A DNA stretch of 18,094 nucleotides from Dokdonella_A sp035760865 (GCA_035760865.1 DASTSE010000382.1:1-18094), one strand, 5' to 3'; shown: positions 5,623 to 13,410, counted from the stretch's first letter. Program-made: numbers and translations. Notes: generated by a model not told the origin, from the sequence alone.

Positions 5623-7671
5623 TCAGCTGCGCAGCGCGGGCGAGTCCCAGCCGGGCCGCGGCGCGAAGCGTGCGCCGTACTTGCCGGCGAGCGTATCGAG
5701 CCGTGCCTCGAGCGCGTCCGCGCCGGTATCGCGCACGTGCTTGATGGGGCCGCCGCGGAACGGCGCGAAACCCGTGCCGAAGATGACGCCCGCATCGAGC
5801 AGGTCCGCGTCGTCGACGACGCGGTCGTGCAGGCAGGCGACCGCCTCGTTGAGCAGCGGCAGGATCAGCCGGTCTTCGAGGTCGTCCGGCGCGACGTAAC
5901 CCGGATCGACCTCGGGCTTCTGCGGCTTGCCGTCCTTCCACGTGTAGAAGCCTTGGCCGTCCTTCTTGCCGCGCTTGCCGTCCTTGACGAGTTCGTCGAG
6001 ACCCGGCGGGATGTCGAGGCCGAGGAACGGGCCGAGTTCGGCGCCGACCGACGCGGCCACGTCGAGGCCGACCGTGTCGATGAGTTCGATCGGTCCCATC
6101 GGCATGCCGAACTTCTTCGCGGCCTTGTCGATGACCGGGCCCGGGATGCCTTCGCTGTACGCGCGCGCGGCCTCGAGCATGTACGGCATGAGGATGCGGT
6201 TGACGAGGAAGCCAGGTGTCCCGGCGACGGGCACCGGCAGCTTGTCGAGCGCCTTGCAGAACGCGAGCGCGCGTTTTTCCGCAGCCGGGTCGAGCTGGTC
6301 GTGACGCACGATCTCCACGAGCGGCATCAGCGCGACCGGGTTGAAATAGTGCAGGCCGAGGAAACGCGACGGCGTCTGCACGGTCGTGCGCAGTTCGGCG
6401 AGCGGGATGCTCGACGTATTGGTGGCGAGCAGCGCATCCGGCTTCAGTTTCGGTTCGGTGGCGCGATACAGCGCTTCCTTCGCTTCGGCGTTCTCGTAGA
6501 TCGCCTCGATCGCGAGGTCGGCGCCGGCGATGCCGTTGCCGTCGACGTCGGCCTTGAGGCGCGCGAGCACGGGGGCGACGCGTTCGGCGGTCTTCAGCTT
6601 CTTCGTGAACAACGCCTTCGCGCGATCGAGTGCGGGCTGCACGTATTTCATCTCGCGATCCTGCAGCGTCACCTCGAAACCGCGCAGCGCGCACCAGGCG
6701 GCGATGTCGCCGCCCATGACGCCGGCACCGACGACATGCACGTGCCGTATCCCGTGTTCGGCACCGCCCGCGAGCCCCTTCAGGCGTTCCTGCAGGAAGA
6801 ACACGCGGATGAGGTTGTGCGCAGTCGGGGTCGCGGCGAGCTTGGCGACCGCGCGCGCCTCGAGTCTGAGGCGCTGCGCGAGGCTCGAACCGCCGCGACG
6901 CCAGGTTTCGATCAGCGCGAACGGTGCCGGGTAGTGCTCCTTGCGCACCTTCGCCGCGGTCTGCCTGACGAGGACGGGGGCGAGCACCTGGCGCACGGGC
7001 CAGACGTTGGTCGCCCACGCGGTCGCGCGCTGCACGAGCGGACGTGCGCGCGGATGCCGGATGAGTTCCTTCGCGGCCTCGACGAGCAGTTCGGGCGAGG
7101 TGAGCACGTCGACGAGCCCGATCGCCTTCGCGTTCTCGGCCGAGGCGCCGCGTCCGGTCAGCATGAGCTCGAGCGCCGCGGGCGCTCCGATCAGTCGCGG
7201 CAGGCGCGCCGACCCGCCCCATCCCGGGAAGATGCCGAGCTTGACCTCGGGCAGCGCGATGCGCGTCGACGGATCGCGCGAGGCGACGCGGTAGCGGCAG
7301 GCGAGCGCGAGCTCGGTGCCGCCGCCCATGCACACGCCGTGGATCGCGGCGACGGTCGGGCAGGGCAGCCGACCCAGGCGCACGAACAGGCGCTGGCCGT
7401 TCTCGAGCGCGTCCTGCACGGTGCCGTTCTTCTCGAAGCCCTCGAATTCCTTGATGTCGGCGCCGACGATGAAGCCCCTGGCCTTGCCCGAGCGGACGAT
7501 CACGCCCTTCGGCGGCTCGAGCGCGAGCCGTTCCACGATCTCGGACAGTTCGTCGAGCACGGCGCGCGAAAGCGCATTCACCGGGCTGCCGGCGCGGTCC
7601 AGCGTCAGCACCACGATGCCGTCGGCGTCGCCGACCGTCTGCCAATGCTGGAAACGCAGGCCTTCGAACAT
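5623..7671 (-). CDS. Bifunctional enoyl-CoA hydratase / 3-hydroxyacyl-CoA dehydrogenase (FadB/FadJ family)
   Basis: This 682-residue enzyme hydrates 2-enoyl-CoA and then oxidises the L-3-hydroxyacyl-CoA with NAD+, the two middle steps of fatty-acid beta-oxidation. The N-terminal crotonase domain (about 1-190) keeps both catalytic glutamates: Glu120 in MGGGTELAL and Glu142 in LPEVKLGIFPGWGG, plus the oxyanion-hole GFIVGADIKEF (66-76). A linker leads to the NAD-binding domain with GAGVMG (315-320) and the NTSSIPLAEL loop (418-427). The dehydrogenase His441 (LHYFNPV) and Glu453 (VEIV) are present. C-terminal dehydrogenase repeats follow (about 486-670). It is slightly shorter than E. coli FadB or FadJ (about 714-729). 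GGAG lies 6 nt before the ATG at 7671. No thiolase partner is in the window. Confidence 0.94.
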   Translation of the reverse strand: MFEGLRFQHWQTVGDADGIVVLTLDRAGSPVNALSRAVLDELSEIVERLALEPPKGVIVRSGKARGFIVGADIKEFEGFEKNGTVQDALENGQRLFVRLGRLPCPTVAAIHGVCMGGGTELALACRYRVASRDPSTRIALPEVKLGIFPGWGGSARLPRLIGAPAALELMLTGRGASAENAKAIGLVDVLTSPELLVEAAKELIRHPRARPLVQRATAWATNVWPVRQVLAPVLVRQTAAKVRKEHYPAPFALIETWRRGGSSLAQRLRLEARAVAKLAATPTAHNLIRVFFLQERLKGLAGGAEHGIRHVHVVGAGVMGGDIAAWCALRGFEVTLQDREMKYVQPALDRAKALFTKKLKTAERVAPVLARLKADVDGNGIAGADLAIEAIYENAEAKEALYRATEPKLKPDALLATNTSSIPLAELRTTVQTPSRFLGLHYFNPVALMPLVEIVRHDQLDPAAEKRALAFCKALDKLPVPVAGTPGFLVNRILMPYMLEAARAYSEGIPGPVIDKAAKKFGMPMGPIELIDTVGLDVAASVGAELGPFLGLDIPPGLDELVKDGKRGKKDGQGFYTWKDGKPQKPEVDPGYVAPDDLEDRLILPLLNEAVACLHDRVVDDADLLDAGVIFGTGFAPFRGGPIKHVRDTGADALEARLDTLAGKYGARFAPRPGWDSPALRS

Positions 7672-7702
7672 GACCGGCTCCGGGAGCGTGCTGGGGGACG
7701 GC

Positions 7703-7708
7703 TATAAT
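7703..7708 (+). promoter_or_regulatory. Candidate -10 element TATAAT before the signalling pair
   Basis: A perfect TATAAT stands out in an otherwise GC-dominated gap between the divergent beta-oxidation gene and the plus-strand signalling genes. No TTGACA-like -35 is found 16-18 bp upstream, so recognition would depend on the -10 alone or on an activator. The leader to the GTG at 7871 would be about 155 nt and would include the short ORF at 7797-7874. Confidence 0.45.
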
Positions 7709-7796
7709 CCGGGCAAGCCGTGCGTCGGGTCAATGCAGCCCGGGCAAGGAGTTGCGGAACACACTTGCGGTACGATCGCAGCAGGGAGCCGCACGA

Positions 7797-7874
7797 ATGC
7801 CGTCGGCCGGAACGCGTCGCGCGACGCGCCCGGCGAGCGCCCGCGCTTTGCCGCGTCGTCAGGGGTTGGTGTGA
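7797..7874 (+). CDS. Candidate 25-residue upstream ORF / leader peptide
   Basis: ATG 7797 is preceded by AGGGAG (7783-7788) at 8-nt spacing. It opens a 25-codon frame, MPSAGTRRATRPASARALPR and five more residues, ending with TGA at 7872-7874. That stop overlaps the GTG start of the next gene (GTGA). Six of the 25 residues are Arg, and no Trp, His or Phe runs suggest amino-acid attenuation. The arrangement would allow translational coupling with the downstream gene. A chance ORF in GC-rich DNA is a real alternative. Confidence 0.35.
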   Translation: MPSAGTRRATRPASARALPRRQGLV

Positions 7875-8359
7875 TCGACAACAAAGCTGAATTGCAGGTC
7901 GTCCAGAAGATGCTCGACCGCATCGTGCAGTCGACGCAGCACATCGTGGCCCTGCAGACCTCGAGCGTCGCGGACACGGTGGCGCAGATGCGCGTGCTGG
8001 CGATGCGCGGCGGCGCTTCGATCTACGCCTGGGATCCCGACGTCGGCATCGCGTCGCTGCGCGAGAGCGGCATGCACGTGCCGGGTTCGAAGCGGATGTC
8101 CGATGCGTTGCGCTACGTGCTGCAGAGCATGCATTTCGGCATCTACCTGTTCGTCGACTACGAGTCGCACCTCAAGCCCGCGGACGTGCTCCTGCTGCGA
8201 CGCATTTCCCGCACGCCGACGAGCAACGAGCGCAAGCTCGTGTTCGTCAGCACGCGCGGCGAACTGCCGGAGGAACTGGACGGGATGTACGACCGCCTCG
8301 CGGTGGAGAGCGAGATGCACCGCCAGCTGCGCCTGCGCGACGGGCGCTGGGTCACATGA
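7871..8359 (+). CDS. Conserved-looking protein, similar to the N-terminal region of Ycf46-type AAA proteins, without ATPase motifs
   Basis: This 162-residue soluble protein starts MIDNKAELQVVQKMLDRI from GTG 7871 with AGGGG 5 nt upstream. The function is unknown. Its layout is an amphipathic helix (8-20), SSVADTVAQMRVLAMRGGAS (31-50), a strand IYAWDPDVGI (51-60), MSDALRYVLQSM (76-87), IYLFVDYESHLKPADVLLLR (91-110) and KLVFVSTRGELPEEL (122-136). This order (xxVWDxxxG, then xLFVxDxHxxL, then a strand followed by ELPxEL) resembles the N-terminal non-ATPase part of Ycf46-like AAA proteins. There is no Walker A and no arginine finger, so it should not hydrolyse ATP. Its stop overlaps the next start (ATGA), so it is tied to a cyclic-di-GMP enzyme. 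The family call comes from pattern memory; that the gene is real is much surer. Confidence 0.72.
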   Translation: MIDNKAELQVVQKMLDRIVQSTQHIVALQTSSVADTVAQMRVLAMRGGASIYAWDPDVGIASLRESGMHVPGSKRMSDALRYVLQSMHFGIYLFVDYESHLKPADVLLLRRISRTPTSNERKLVFVSTRGELPEELDGMYDRLAVESEMHRQLRLRDGRWVT

Positions 8360-10944
8360 GCGTCCCCGCCGCCGACGCGCGTGGCGCAGCGCTGATCGTC
8401 GCGGCCGACCGCGAGGATCGCCGCGTGTTGTTCGACGCGCTCGATGCGCAGGCGTTCGAGGAGATCTACTCGGCCAGGGACATCGAGCAGGCGCGCGGCT
8501 TCCTCGTGCCCGACCTCGACGTCGACCTCGTCCTGCTCGAGTTCGGCGAGGATCCGGCCGAAGCGCTGACCTTCTGCGACGAGCTGCGCAAGCATGCGCG
8601 CCACGACATGCCGGTGATCGGCATCCTCGGCAGCCGCGGCGGCAGCTGGCGCGACGGCCGCCTGCCGGCGGGCCTGATCGAGTGGATCGCCCGGCCGGTC
8701 AAGCCCGACGACGCGCTCGCGCGGATCAAGCTCGCGCTCGCTGCACGCAGCGCCGGCAACGTACGCAGCCAGCACGCATCCGGCGGCGAGCGCTACCAGT
8801 TCGCGTTTGACGGCAGCCTCGACGAGCTCGCGATCGTCGATCCGGCGAGCGGCCGCGTGCTCGAAGTGAATGCGACGTTCGTGCAGCGATCGGGCTATCC
8901 GCGAGCGCAGATCCTCGCGGGGCGAATCGACGGCTTCGACCTCGTCGTCACCGCGGAGCGACGCGAGGAGATCGCGCGCAAGCTCGAGCGCGACGGCAGC
9001 GTGCACGTGCGCGCGCGCAAGCCGCGCGCGGACGGCGGCAGCTACCCGGTCGACCTGCACGTGCGGCTCGCGGTGCAGGAGGGACGCGTCGTCCATTTCT
9101 ACCTGTTCCGCGAGATCGAGGAACTGAGCCGGCACCAGGAGGCGCTCGTCGCATTGTTGCGCATGGCGCAGGGCGGCTCGCACGACCCGGCCGAAGCCAC
9201 GTTGCGCTGCCTCGTTGACTGGCTCGCGCTCGACTATGCGGTGTTCGTCGAGGCGCCCGCCGAACAGGCGCCGGAACCGCAGGCGCTCGCGGTGTTCCGC
9301 CGACGCGAGGACAGCGAGGGGCCCGACCCGTTGCGCGAGGTGAACCTGCGCCACGTGCTCGACGGAAACGAGATCCTGCAGGCGTCCGGCGCCTGGCGCA
9401 GCCCCGGCGCGGACGCGTCCGTGCGCGAACACCGTTACGAATGCGTGATCGGCCTGCCGCTGTACGGCGAGCGGCAGACGTGCCTCGGCGCGCTCATGAT
9501 GGCGCGCCACGAGCCGCTCCTGCTCGACGCCGCCGTGATCGCCGGGGTGCGCGTGATCGCGCACTCGCTCGCGAGCGAGCTCGACCTGCGCCACGCGCGC
9601 GCGCAAGGTCGCGCGATCGGCTTGCGAGACCCGCTGACCGGCTTGCCGAACCGCCTGCTGTTCAACGACCGCCTCAATTCGGCGATCAACGAAGCGCACC
9701 GGACGAGCGAGATGTTCGCGGTCGTGTTCGTCGACCTCGACCGCTTCAAGAACATCAACGACTCGCTCGGCCACGCGGTCGGCGACCAGGTGCTCGCGGC
9801 GGTCGCCAAGCGCCTGCGCGCGAGCGTGCGCAGCTCCGACACGGTCGCGCGCTACGCCGGCGACGAGTTCACGTTGATCCTGCGTCACATCGTGCAGCGC
9901 GAGGACGTGGTGCGCATCGCGGAGAAGATCGTGCGCGCGATGGAGGCGCCGCTGCAGCTCGCCGGCGGCCTCGAGCTGAGCATGACCGCGTCGCTCGGCC
10001 TGAGCTTCTATCCCGACGACGCGACCGACGCCGAGCGCCTGCTCAAGCATGCCGACGTCGCGATGTACTCGGCCAAGGGCATGGGCCGCAACAACTTCCA
10101 GGCCTACGTCGCAGTGCCCGAGGAGTCGCATCAGCAGCGCCTCGCGCTCGAGGCGAAGCTGCGCCAGGCCGAGCGCAACGGCGAGCTGCGCGTGTTCTAC
10201 CAGCCGCAGCTGGACGGCCAGACCGAAGACATCGTCGGCATGGAGGCGCTGATCCGCTGGGAGCACCCCGAGCTCGGCATGATCAGTCCCGGTTTCTTCA
10301 TTCCGCTCGCCGAGGAATCGGGCCTGATCATCCCGATCGGCGAGTGGATCCTGCGCGCGGCGTGCCGCGACACGCGGCGCTGGCAGGCGCAGTACGGCCT
10401 GCCGCTGCGCATCGGCGTCAACCTGTCGCCGCTGCAGCTGCGCCAGCCGAATCTCGTGCAGGTGGTCGCCGACGTGCTGCGCGAAACAGGCCTCGATCCG
10501 CACCTGCTCGACCTCGAGGTGACCGAAAGCATCAACGTGAAGTCGATTCCGAACCTGCTCGAGACGCTGCACGGCCTGCGCGGGCTCGGTTGCGGAATAT
10601 CGATCGACGACTTCGGCACCGGCCAGTCCTCGCTCGACTACATCAAGCGCTTCCCGGCCGACCGGATCAAGATCGACCAGGCTTTCGTGCGCAACATCGG
10701 CGTCGATCCCGACGACGAGGCGATCGTGCGCGCGACGATCTCGATGGCGCACAATCTCAATCGCGAGGTCGTTGCCGAAGGCGTCGAGATCGAGCAGCAT
10801 CTGGATTTCCTCCGCGCCGAAGGGTGCGAGGTACTGCAGGGCTTCCTGTTCTGCCGGCCGCTGCCCGCGACCAGCTTCGAAGCCTTGCTGCAGGAACGCG
10901 CCCGGCTGCTCGGACGGGTGCCCGTGCCGAGCGCGCGCGCCTGA
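8356..10944 (+). CDS. Pseudo-receiver / PAS / GAF-like / GGDEF / EAL cyclic-di-GMP signalling protein
   Basis: This 862-residue cytoplasmic protein has no membrane segments. Residues 10-130 are a receiver-like domain whose phosphoacceptor position is Glu62 (DLVLLEF) and whose conserved Lys is Arg113 (IARPV). Residues 147-255 are a PAS domain and about 265-412 a GAF-like region. The GGDEF domain (421-585) starts DPLTGLPNR (425-433) and has the variant active site AGDEF (501-505). An intact inhibitory RxxD (R492-D495) sits five residues upstream. The EAL domain (596-850) is complete: EAL (630-632), Asn689, Glu724, DDFGTG (751-756), Lys772, Glu808 and Gln828. The EAL half should hydrolyse c-di-GMP. 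The AGDEF half may synthesise it or bind GTP as a regulator. It is coupled by ATGA to the upstream gene. Confidence 0.93.
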   Translation: MSVPAADARGAALIVAADREDRRVLFDALDAQAFEEIYSARDIEQARGFLVPDLDVDLVLLEFGEDPAEALTFCDELRKHARHDMPVIGILGSRGGSWRDGRLPAGLIEWIARPVKPDDALARIKLALAARSAGNVRSQHASGGERYQFAFDGSLDELAIVDPASGRVLEVNATFVQRSGYPRAQILAGRIDGFDLVVTAERREEIARKLERDGSVHVRARKPRADGGSYPVDLHVRLAVQEGRVVHFYLFREIEELSRHQEALVALLRMAQGGSHDPAEATLRCLVDWLALDYAVFVEAPAEQAPEPQALAVFRRREDSEGPDPLREVNLRHVLDGNEILQASGAWRSPGADASVREHRYECVIGLPLYGERQTCLGALMMARHEPLLLDAAVIAGVRVIAHSLASELDLRHARAQGRAIGLRDPLTGLPNRLLFNDRLNSAINEAHRTSEMFAVVFVDLDRFKNINDSLGHAVGDQVLAAVAKRLRASVRSSDTVARYAGDEFTLILRHIVQREDVVRIAEKIVRAMEAPLQLAGGLELSMTASLGLSFYPDDATDAERLLKHADVAMYSAKGMGRNNFQAYVAVPEESHQQRLALEAKLRQAERNGELRVFYQPQLDGQTEDIVGMEALIRWEHPELGMISPGFFIPLAEESGLIIPIGEWILRAACRDTRRWQAQYGLPLRIGVNLSPLQLRQPNLVQVVADVLRETGLDPHLLDLEVTESINVKSIPNLLETLHGLRGLGCGISIDDFGTGQSSLDYIKRFPADRIKIDQAFVRNIGVDPDDEAIVRATISMAHNLNREVVAEGVEIEQHLDFLRAEGCEVLQGFLFCRPLPATSFEALLQERARLLGRVPVPSARA

Positions 10945-10960
10945 CGGTCGCCGCGGAGGC

Positions 10961-10988
10961 GGAACTATTCGCGCCGGACGCGGTCGAG
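10961..10988 (+). promoter_or_regulatory. Candidate sigma-E promoter of rpoE (autoregulation)
   Basis: GGAACTA (10961-10967) matches the sigma-E -35 GGAACTT at 6 of 7. Exactly 16 bp later comes TCGAG (10984-10988), a partial match to the TCTGA/TCNAA -10. It lies in the gap between the EAL gene stop and the rpoE start, giving a leader of about 40 nt. Autoregulation of rpoE is known in other proteobacteria; this site is read from sequence only. Confidence 0.55.
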
Positions 10989-11032
10989 GCTGTCATGCCC
11001 GAACGCGCCGGCAAACAGGGAGAATGGCCCGG

Positions 11033-11626
11033 ATGGGCGAAAGCGACTTGGATCAGGCGCTGGTCGAACGCGTCCAGAATGGCGACAAACGCGCTTTCGA
11101 CCTCCTGGTCAGGAAGTACCAGCACAAGCTGGTCAGCGTCATTTCACGCTACGTCAACGACTGGAGCGAGCGCCAGGACGTGGCGCAGGAGGCGTTCGTC
11201 CGCGCGTACCGGGCGATCGGCTCGTTCCGCGGCGATGCCCAGTTCTACACGTGGATCTATCGCATCGCGATCAATACCGCCAAGAACTGGCTCGTCTCGC
11301 AGGGACGGCGCCCGCCGACCGAGGACGTCGCGGTCGAGGACGCGGTGCAGTTCGACGGTGCGGCGCGCCTGCACGAGTCGGCCACGCCGGAACGCGAACT
11401 CATGCGGCAGGAGATTGAACGAACCGTGTTCGCCACGGTCGAACAATTGCCGGAAGAGCTCCGGACCGCGATCACCCTGCGGGAGGTCGACGGCTTGAGT
11501 TACGAGGAGATCGCGGAAGCGATGAATTGCCCGATCGGCACGGTCAGGTCGCGCATCTTTCGCGCCCGCGAGGCGATCGACGAACAGTTGCGTCCGTTGT
11601 TGTCGGAGGAAAACAGAGCCTCATGA
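11033..11626 (+). CDS. rpoE: RNA polymerase sigma-E factor (RpoE/AlgU)
   Basis: This 197-residue ECF sigma factor directs RNA polymerase to envelope-stress promoters. Region 2 spans about 20-90: AFDLLVRKYQHKLVSVISRY (21-40), DVAQEAFVRAYRAIGSFRG (49-67), then FYTWIYRIAINTAKNWL (71-87). Region 4 spans about 133-190, with LPEELRTAITLREVDGLSYEE (139-159) and the helix-turn-helix IGTVRSRIFRAREAI (168-182). It is close in length to E. coli RpoE (191) and P. aeruginosa AlgU (193). ATG 11033 is chosen because AGGGAG (11017-11022) is 10 nt away; the in-frame ATG at 11024 leaves only 1 nt. The stop overlaps the rseA start (ATGA), so sigma and anti-sigma are translationally coupled. A candidate sigma-E promoter precedes it. 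Confidence 0.96.
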   Translation: MGESDLDQALVERVQNGDKRAFDLLVRKYQHKLVSVISRYVNDWSERQDVAQEAFVRAYRAIGSFRGDAQFYTWIYRIAINTAKNWLVSQGRRPPTEDVAVEDAVQFDGAARLHESATPERELMRQEIERTVFATVEQLPEELRTAITLREVDGLSYEEIAEAMNCPIGTVRSRIFRAREAIDEQLRPLLSEENRAS

Positions 11627-12300
11627 ACGAGCACATCGACGAACAACTCTCGGCCCTGATGGACGGCGAGCTCGAGCGCGACCAGACGCGCTTCGTGTTG
11701 CGTCGCGTCGCGACCGACCAGGCGCTGCCCCTGCGCTGGGAGCGGTACCACATCGCGCGCCAGACGCTGCGCCGGCAGGAGATCGTCACACTGCGAGACG
11801 GCTTCGCCGATGCCGTCATGGAGCGGCTCGATGCCGAGGCCGCGGTGCGCCCGCATGCGGGCAGGCCGTGGGCTCGCTGGGGCGCAGGCGGAGCGATCGC
11901 GGCTTCGGTCGCGGTCGCCGCGCTCGTCATGACGCGCCCGGCTTCGATTCCGGGCGACGCAGCGCCGCCTCTCGCGGCCGTGCGGCCCGCCGCTCCGGGA
12001 CCGACCATCGCGGCGGCGCCCGCGGCGGCGAGTTCCGCGCCGGCCGTCAGCGGATTGCCCGACGTGCGCCCGCCCCTGCTGCTGCCGAATGGTCCGGCCG
12101 AGGCGTCGCCGGTGAGTTTCGGCGCCGAGGGCGGGCAGGTCGTCGTGCTCGATCCGCGCCTGCAGTCGTACCTCGTGCGCCACTATCAGTCGACCGGCAC
12201 GACCGGAACGACCGGCTTCGTGCCGTACGTGCTGCTCGCGACGCCGCAGGATCCGGGCGAGGCCGCCCGGGCCGGCCAGCCGGGTGCGCGGAACCGCTGA
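11623..12300 (+). CDS. rseA: Anti-sigma-E factor RseA/MucA
   Basis: This 225-residue single-pass inner-membrane protein holds sigma-E inactive until regulated proteolysis frees it. The cytoplasmic anti-sigma domain begins with MNEHIDEQLSALMDGELERD (1-20), followed by LRWERYHIARQTLR (37-50), both characteristic of RseA/MucA. The transmembrane segment is at about 86-103 (RWGAGGAIAASVAVAALVM). The periplasmic part has a long Ala/Pro linker (105-165) and a conserved-looking end, LDPRLQSYLVRHYQ (176-189), then a STGTTGTTG run that comes from 9-bp repeats. In the family, DegS-type cleavage on the periplasmic side and RseP cleavage in the membrane release sigma-E. AGGAAA about 12 nt upstream may serve as the ribosome site, together with coupling to rpoE. 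Confidence 0.93.
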   Translation: MNEHIDEQLSALMDGELERDQTRFVLRRVATDQALPLRWERYHIARQTLRRQEIVTLRDGFADAVMERLDAEAAVRPHAGRPWARWGAGGAIAASVAVAALVMTRPASIPGDAAPPLAAVRPAAPGPTIAAAPAAASSAPAVSGLPDVRPPLLLPNGPAEASPVSFGAEGGQVVVLDPRLQSYLVRHYQSTGTTGTTGFVPYVLLATPQDPGEAARAGQPGARNR

Positions 12301-12348
12301 GTGGGCGGTGCGGCTCGGAGCCGTGTGCGCGCAAGGCGCGATCGGCGC

Positions 12349-13287
12349 ATGATCGCGACATCGCTGCGGCTGCTGTTCTTCCTCGCGGGCGGCATCACCG
12401 CGTTTCGTGCGTACGCCGACGACCCGACACCTGCCGATGAGCTCGCACGCATGTACGGCGCGGTTCGCCAGCTCGACTACCAAGGTACGTTCGTCTACAC
12501 GCGCGGAGCACAGGTCGATGCGCTGCGCATCTTCCATGCGGGTGGCCCGGTCGACCGCGAGCGCCTGGTCGGCTTGAACGGCGCGCCCGCCGAAGTGGTG
12601 CGGGAGGGTTCCACCGTGACCTGCCTGCAGGGCGCCACGCCGACGATGCTGTTCCGCAACGCGGCTGCGCACCTCTTGCCGTTGCTGCCGACGCCGCGCG
12701 GCCTCGCCTCGGGCGATCTCTACGAGCTCTCCCCCGGCGGAACCGATCGCGTCGCCGGCTATCGCGCGACCCGGATCGACGTCGTGCCGCGCGACGGCTA
12801 TCGCTACGGCTATCGCCTGTGGCTCGAGGACGCGAGCGGACTGCCGTTGCGATCGGCGGTCGTCGATGCGAGCCATCGGACGCTGGAAGAGTACATGTTC
12901 GTCACGCTCGACATCGGCGCCAAGCCGCGCGACGCCGATCTTGCAGCGGGCGCCGCGACGACGGGCGCCGCACCGATCGAGGAAGCAGCGGCGGGTGCGG
13001 CGCGCTGGCGCGTCGCGGATCCCCCGCCGGGCTTCGTGCTCGGAGGTGCGCACACGTCGGCCGACGGTGTGGAGCACCAGTTGTACAGCGATGGCGTCGC
13101 CAGCGTATCGATCTACATCGAGCCGCACGTTGCCGGCGAGCGCGCCGAACAGCGCCTCAGGCGTGGCATGCTCGGCATCTATTCGCACACGTCCGGCGGC
13201 ACCCGCTTCACCGCGATCGGCGACGTGCCGCGCGTGACGCTCGAGCGCATGGTGCGCTCGTTGCAGCGGCTCGATCCGGCGCGCTGA
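12349..13287 (+). CDS. rseB: Sigma-E regulatory periplasmic protein RseB/MucB
   Basis: This 312-residue exported protein binds the periplasmic part of RseA and shields it from proteolysis. A signal peptide spans 1-23, with a hydrophobic core LRLLFFLAGGITAF (6-19) and a likely cleavage AYA|DD. The N-terminal lipid-sensing domain follows (about 28-200), including LDYQGTFVYTRG (42-53), then the RYGYRLWLEDASGLPLRS strand pair. A smaller C-terminal domain (about 222-310) begins WRVADPPPGFVL. The length matches E. coli RseB (318). ATG 12349 is preferred because it starts the signal peptide directly; an in-frame GTG at 12301, right after the rseA stop, would add 16 mostly basic residues. It stands between rseA and mucD; there is no rseC/mucC. 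Confidence 0.92.
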   Translation: MIATSLRLLFFLAGGITAFRAYADDPTPADELARMYGAVRQLDYQGTFVYTRGAQVDALRIFHAGGPVDRERLVGLNGAPAEVVREGSTVTCLQGATPTMLFRNAAAHLLPLLPTPRGLASGDLYELSPGGTDRVAGYRATRIDVVPRDGYRYGYRLWLEDASGLPLRSAVVDASHRTLEEYMFVTLDIGAKPRDADLAAGAATTGAAPIEEAAAGAARWRVADPPPGFVLGGAHTSADGVEHQLYSDGVASVSIYIEPHVAGERAEQRLRRGMLGIYSHTSGGTRFTAIGDVPRVTLERMVRSLQRLDPAR

Positions 13288-13316
13288 AGCGCCACTGAAA
13301 CGCGACCCGCCGGCGC

Positions 13317-13344
13317 GGAACTTTGCCCCGCCGCGCGCGTCAAT
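13317..13344 (+). promoter_or_regulatory. Candidate sigma-E promoter of mucD
   Basis: GGAACTT (13317-13323) is an exact match to the sigma-E -35, and TCAAT (13340-13344) follows after exactly 16 bp as the -10. It lies in the rseB-mucD gap, with about 60 nt of leader before the mucD ATG. It would give mucD a sigma-E-driven transcript in addition to read-through from rpoE. Confidence 0.72.
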
Positions 13345-13410
13345 AGCGGCAATCGGCCGCCCGGTCGTTCGGGCTGCGCCGGATTCGATCTCCAGGAGGC
13401 TAGTGAAACC

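Noticed and set aside
5533..7707. Plus-strand open frame of 724 codons opposite the FadB/FadJ-like gene
   Set aside because: The minus strand carries all catalytic residues of the beta-oxidation enzyme; the plus frame is compositionally biased and has no motif.
7752..7776. TTGCGG and TACGAT as a promoter for the signalling pair
   Set aside because: The spacing is 13 bp, too short for a sigma-70 promoter; the TATAAT at 7703 is better.
7733..7870. A longer start (ATG 7733) for the Ycf46-N-like protein
   Set aside because: The extra 46 residues are low-complexity Gly/Ala/Arg. GTG 7871 has a fitting ribosome site and begins a regular helix.
8158..10800. Minus-strand open frame of 880 codons opposite the GGDEF/EAL gene
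   Set aside because: The plus strand has complete PAS, GGDEF and EAL motifs; the minus translation has no recognisable domain.
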